A stretch of DNA of 64,000 nt, from positions 1 to 64,000 of the forward strand of contig JAGFJA010000061.1 in the NCBI GenBank assembly GCA_024103005.1, in the 5' to 3' direction. The stretch is from Saprospiraceae bacterium (lineage in GTDB: Bacteria; Bacteroidota; Bacteroidia; Chitinophagales; Saprospiraceae). This document shows, piece after piece, positions 61,259-64,000 of the stretch; the first letter of the stretch is position 1; every line of letters begins with the position of its first letter. A program made the translations under genes and the position numbers. The notes under the pieces were generated by a model. That model saw only the letters and a list, made by a program, of their open reading frames with translations, searched no databases and was not told the DNA's origin.

Positions 61259-62872
61259 ATGAATAAAAGATTGCTGCACTTATTTATTCTGCTTTTTTTG
61301 CTGGCTTCAGAGTATAATTTCGCTGGAGCCCAAGTGCTGGATGGTTCGGAAGCTATACCCGGACAGTATCTGATACAGTTTAACTCGGATAAGGCGGTTA
61401 AGTCTTTCCAATCAGGAATTATAAGTAAGCGTCATGGAATAACGACAGAGAGATTAGGATCTCATTCAAATATTTTAATTATCAAAGGAAACGACCTTAC
61501 AATGGAGGATGTCAGGATAATCGTGTCCAATTCCGGTGGGGTTGTAGCCTTTCAGAAAGATTATTATCTGGAAGAGAGGTCAACATATCCAAATGATCCG
61601 TTTTTCTTATCTAATCAGCCTGATATGGCACTCATTAAAGCTCCTGGAGCATGGGACTATGCTACCGGGGGGGTGACACCTCTAAATCACGAAATTGTGG
61701 TTGCTGTCCTTGATAAAGGATTTTATATCAACCATCCTGATTTAAAAGATAATATTTTTACCAATCTTGCAGAAATACCGGATAATAGTATTGATGATGA
61801 TAATAATGGTTATGTGGATGACTATCATGGTGTAAATCTATTGACTAATAATGGAGATATTGCAGAGGCAGATCACGGCACCGGAGTAATGGGTATAATT
61901 GGAGCCAAAGGGAATAATGGTTTTGGAATGAGCGGAGTCAACTGGAATATAAAATTGCTTCCTGTGTCCAATGCAGTTGCCAGCGTAAGTACATTAATTA
62001 AAGGCTATGAATATATCAAAGAATTTAGACGTAAGTTTAATATAAGTGGAGGAGTAGAAGGAGCTCTTATAGTGGCAAGTAATTTGTCTGCCGGACTTAG
62101 TAATAATTGGCCTGCAGACCAGCCTATCTGGTGCAATATGTATGACACACTTGGTGAATACGGAATCTTAAGTACGGGAGCAACAGCAAATGCCGATGTA
62201 AATGTAGATGAAGTCGGAGACTTGCCAAGCACCTGTGAGAGTGAATTCCTGATGGTGGTGACCAATGTGGTTGCTCAGACAGACACAAAGTATTCCGGAG
62301 CCGGTTATGGTCCCCAATCGGTTGATCTGGGCGCTCCCGGTGAAGGTAGTATATCGACAAAATATGAAGACGGCATTGAATCCTTTGGTGGTACATCCTG
62401 TGCTACCCCTCATGTGACAGGCGCTATAGCTTTAATGTATTCCGTGCCATCCTCCGGACTGCAGAATACGTATATGAATTATCCAAAAGAATCAGCCAGA
62501 TCAGTCAGAAACGCCATTCTGAATAATGTGGACATAATTCCCTCCCTTACCGGAATCACTGTGACGGGAGGCAGACTTAATCTGTATAAAATGATTATAA
62601 ATTATAAAGCCGGGTCAAACGGGGTTACTCAAAATCGAATTAATGTCTTCCCGAATCCGGTAAGCGATTGGCTTGAAGTTCAAGTTGGACAAAACTTTTC
62701 AGCATCAGGAAAAATTGAAATGTATGATGTTTTGGGCAGAATAGTTTATACCGCAGACTTAGAAGATTTCAAATCAAATAAAATTTATGTGGGGAACTTG
62801 ACTGCAGGAACTTATTGGATTCATATCCGGGATGGATTAAATAACTCAATAGGTCAGTTTGTCAAGTTGTAA
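61259..62872 (+). CDS. Secreted S8 (subtilisin-like) serine peptidase with T9SS sorting domain
   Basis: A 537-residue exported protease from the ATG at 61259, which gives a standard signal peptide (LLHLFILLFLLASEYNFAGAQ); the ATG at 61211 would add 16 residues ahead of it. An inhibitor-I9-like propeptide precedes the S8 domain (about 115-440): Asp in VVAVLDKGFYINHPDL, His in ADHGTGVMGIIGA, and Ser in FGGTSCATPHVTGAIALM. The C-terminus (RINVFPNPVSDWLEV... to IGQFVKL) is a T9SS type A domain. Expected to be a secreted or surface-bound protease; specificity unknown. Confidence 0.93.
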   Translation: MNKRLLHLFILLFLLASEYNFAGAQVLDGSEAIPGQYLIQFNSDKAVKSFQSGIISKRHGITTERLGSHSNILIIKGNDLTMEDVRIIVSNSGGVVAFQKDYYLEERSTYPNDPFFLSNQPDMALIKAPGAWDYATGGVTPLNHEIVVAVLDKGFYINHPDLKDNIFTNLAEIPDNSIDDDNNGYVDDYHGVNLLTNNGDIAEADHGTGVMGIIGAKGNNGFGMSGVNWNIKLLPVSNAVASVSTLIKGYEYIKEFRRKFNISGGVEGALIVASNLSAGLSNNWPADQPIWCNMYDTLGEYGILSTGATANADVNVDEVGDLPSTCESEFLMVVTNVVAQTDTKYSGAGYGPQSVDLGAPGEGSISTKYEDGIESFGGTSCATPHVTGAIALMYSVPSSGLQNTYMNYPKESARSVRNAILNNVDIIPSLTGITVTGGRLNLYKMIINYKAGSNGVTQNRINVFPNPVSDWLEVQVGQNFSASGKIEMYDVLGRIVYTADLEDFKSNKIYVGNLTAGTYWIHIRDGLNNSIGQFVKL

Positions 62873-62883
62873 GGAATAGTATC

Positions 62884-63111
62884 TTAATCATTATTATCTT
62901 CCACATTTCGCCAATCCACCTGGTGAAAATATATCATGATTAATCCGCCCATTATCATGATTAGTTTCAACAGGAAGCCTATATGTCCGGCTAGGTTGTT
63001 CATCCAGGTTAACAAGGTCCATTCAACCCCCACGATGTTTAGGATAATGGAAGTTAATCCACCGGTAAATAAAAGGAAGCCGATTGTTGTATAAAGGTCT
63101 TTTTTACTCAT
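62884..63111 (-). CDS. Small two-TM membrane protein, unknown
   Basis: A 75-residue protein with two hydrophobic segments (about 8-27 and 41-62), a short loop and an acidic tail (VDWRNVEDNND). The composition and the MSKKDLYTTIGFLLF opening look like a real small membrane protein of a type common in Bacteroidota, but I cannot name a family. It is convergent with the S8 peptidase gene (11 bp apart). Confidence 0.65.
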   Translation of the reverse strand: MSKKDLYTTIGFLLFTGGLTSIILNIVGVEWTLLTWMNNLAGHIGFLLKLIMIMGGLIMIYFHQVDWRNVEDNND

Positions 63112-63445
63112 GTTTAAAATAATTCCTTTTTAAGGTATTCTGACATTTCCGGCATTCTTCTGGAAATATCGCTATAAAAACTTTGTTATCTCTTAAAAAG
63201 TTTATACCCTTGGTAAGTTGGTTAAATTTTAAAAGATTGAACATCGAATCTTCGAAGGGTCAAATATAGGAATAAAATCTGTACGGTATTTTATTGTACA
63301 TGAATGTCTGAAAATGCTTATAGAATAAGTATTTCGATTATATTTAAAATGCTCTTACCTTGCAGATTGGCGTTAATAAATATTTGGGTGGCATAGTCGA
63401 TTTAAACATTATCAGGAAGAAATCATTATAAAGCAATAGTTTTAT
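63112..63445. other. Gene-free region between the small membrane gene and acpH
   Basis: 334 bp between divergent starts, so it should hold two promoters. No perfect TAnnTTTG box was found. A short dyad ATTTCC/GGAAAT near 63146-63168 is the only structure seen. Confidence 0.4.
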
Positions 63446-64000
63446 ATGAATTATCTGGCACATGCATTTCTTTCACCTGCAGAGAATGAATATATTCTTG
63501 CCGGTAATTTAATCACTGATATGGTGAAGGGGCCTCTGAGAAGGCAGGTAGATGAAAGATTTTTAATCGGTATGGAATTGCATCACCGGATAGATCACTT
63601 TACAGACCAGCATGAAGCCATTATGAAAATGAAAACGATCTTGTATCCAAGATTTAGTAAATATGCTCCAGTGGTTAGTGATGTGTATATGGATCATTTG
63701 CTGGTAGTCCATTGGAGCAAGTTTTCAAATGAAGATGTCGTCCATTTTATAAAATCTACTTATCATAGACTAAATAAGGTTATTCGTCACCTTCCGCACC
63801 CAATTTTTAGTAGAGTTGACTCAATGATAAGGCACGATTGGTTGTCAACCTATCTGACCTTAGAAGGAATAGATTATGTCTTTAACAGGATGAGCCCTAA
63901 GTTGTCCGAACCACAGGTTTTAAATGGGGCAGGAGATTGGCTGATTTCTCATCAGGAAAAATTGGAACCGTTATTTCTTGAATTTATGCCTTCCATAATT
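63446..64000 (+). CDS. acpH: ACP phosphodiesterase (AcpH/DUF479 family), cut by window edge
   Basis: 185 codons are present before the window ends, close to the full family length of about 195. The AcpH pattern is clear: MNYLAHAFLSPAENEYILAGNLITDMVKG at the N-terminus, then GMELHHRIDHFTDQH and VSDVYMDHLLVVHW, and the late HDWLSTYLTLEGIDYVFNRMS. It belongs to the HD-like fold and in E. coli removes the 4'-phosphopantetheine arm from acyl carrier protein. The activity in Bacteroidota is assumed by homology. Confidence 0.9.
   Translation, partial: MNYLAHAFLSPAENEYILAGNLITDMVKGPLRRQVDERFLIGMELHHRIDHFTDQHEAIMKMKTILYPRFSKYAPVVSDVYMDHLLVVHWSKFSNEDVVHFIKSTYHRLNKVIRHLPHPIFSRVDSMIRHDWLSTYLTLEGIDYVFNRMSPKLSEPQVLNGAGDWLISHQEKLEPLFLEFMPSII

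Overview
The window looks like a chromosomal segment of a Bacteroidota (Bacteroidetes) bacterium, perhaps of the Saprospiria/Chitinophagia side; the phylum call is firm, the class is a guess. Reasons: four secreted proteins end in a type IX secretion (T9SS, type A) sorting domain. There are two TonB-dependent receptors with carboxypeptidase-regulatory N-termini, and several Bacteroidota-restricted families (DUF4292, DUF4293, DUF5683, DUF6580). Promoters repeatedly show the phylum-specific -7 element TAnnTTTG, and ribosome binding sites are weak. The sequence is AT-rich. No rRNA, tRNA, CRISPR array, insertion sequence or prophage was seen.

Layout. 1-7740 is leftward except for one small gene: a cluster of enoyl-CoA hydratase, ferredoxin-NADP reductase, DUF4293 and the stringent-response enzyme Rel (cut by the window edge), then a metallo-hydrolase-parA-parB-DUF5683 cluster, separated by a small SCP2 gene. 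8033-10943 (rightward) holds a peptide-type solute-binding lipoprotein, a CYTH protein and Dps. 11072-26085 (leftward) holds methylmalonyl-CoA epimerase, an Omp28-like T9SS protein, a complete tetR-tolC-MFP-RND efflux operon with a visible operator and terminator, arginine decarboxylase, dihydrolipoyl dehydrogenase and an MsbA-type exporter.

26490-31859 is the most unusual locus: one 1789-residue protein with two alpha/beta-hydrolase modules, each with a readable Ser-Asp-His set, followed by a CHAT (caspase-like) protease with His and Cys intact and a helical tail. Its leader carries a 17-codon ORF and a 34-bp dyad. It stands alone between housekeeping genes and is the best candidate for an undescribed system.

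31994-38869 holds an Lgt-like protein, DUF4292 lipoprotein, EnvC-like murein hydrolase activator, DUF423, PdhB and ArgS. 39000-52697 is a cell-surface region: a TonB receptor paired with a secreted peptidylarginine-deiminase-like enzyme, a LysM/DPBB protein, a PorT-like barrel, a large Oar-like TonB receptor, a lamin-tail/cupredoxin T9SS protein, an M23 peptidase and a rhodanese-thioredoxin fusion. 52719-64000 is mostly housekeeping: MacB/LolD-type ATPase, deoxynucleoside kinase, PurM, RdgB, IlvE, DUF6580, signal peptidase I, a BtuF-like protein, a T9SS subtilisin and an ACP phosphodiesterase cut by the right edge.

All family names come from reading the translated sequence and memory of the families; no database search was run. 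Residue numbers were counted by hand from the listed starts.
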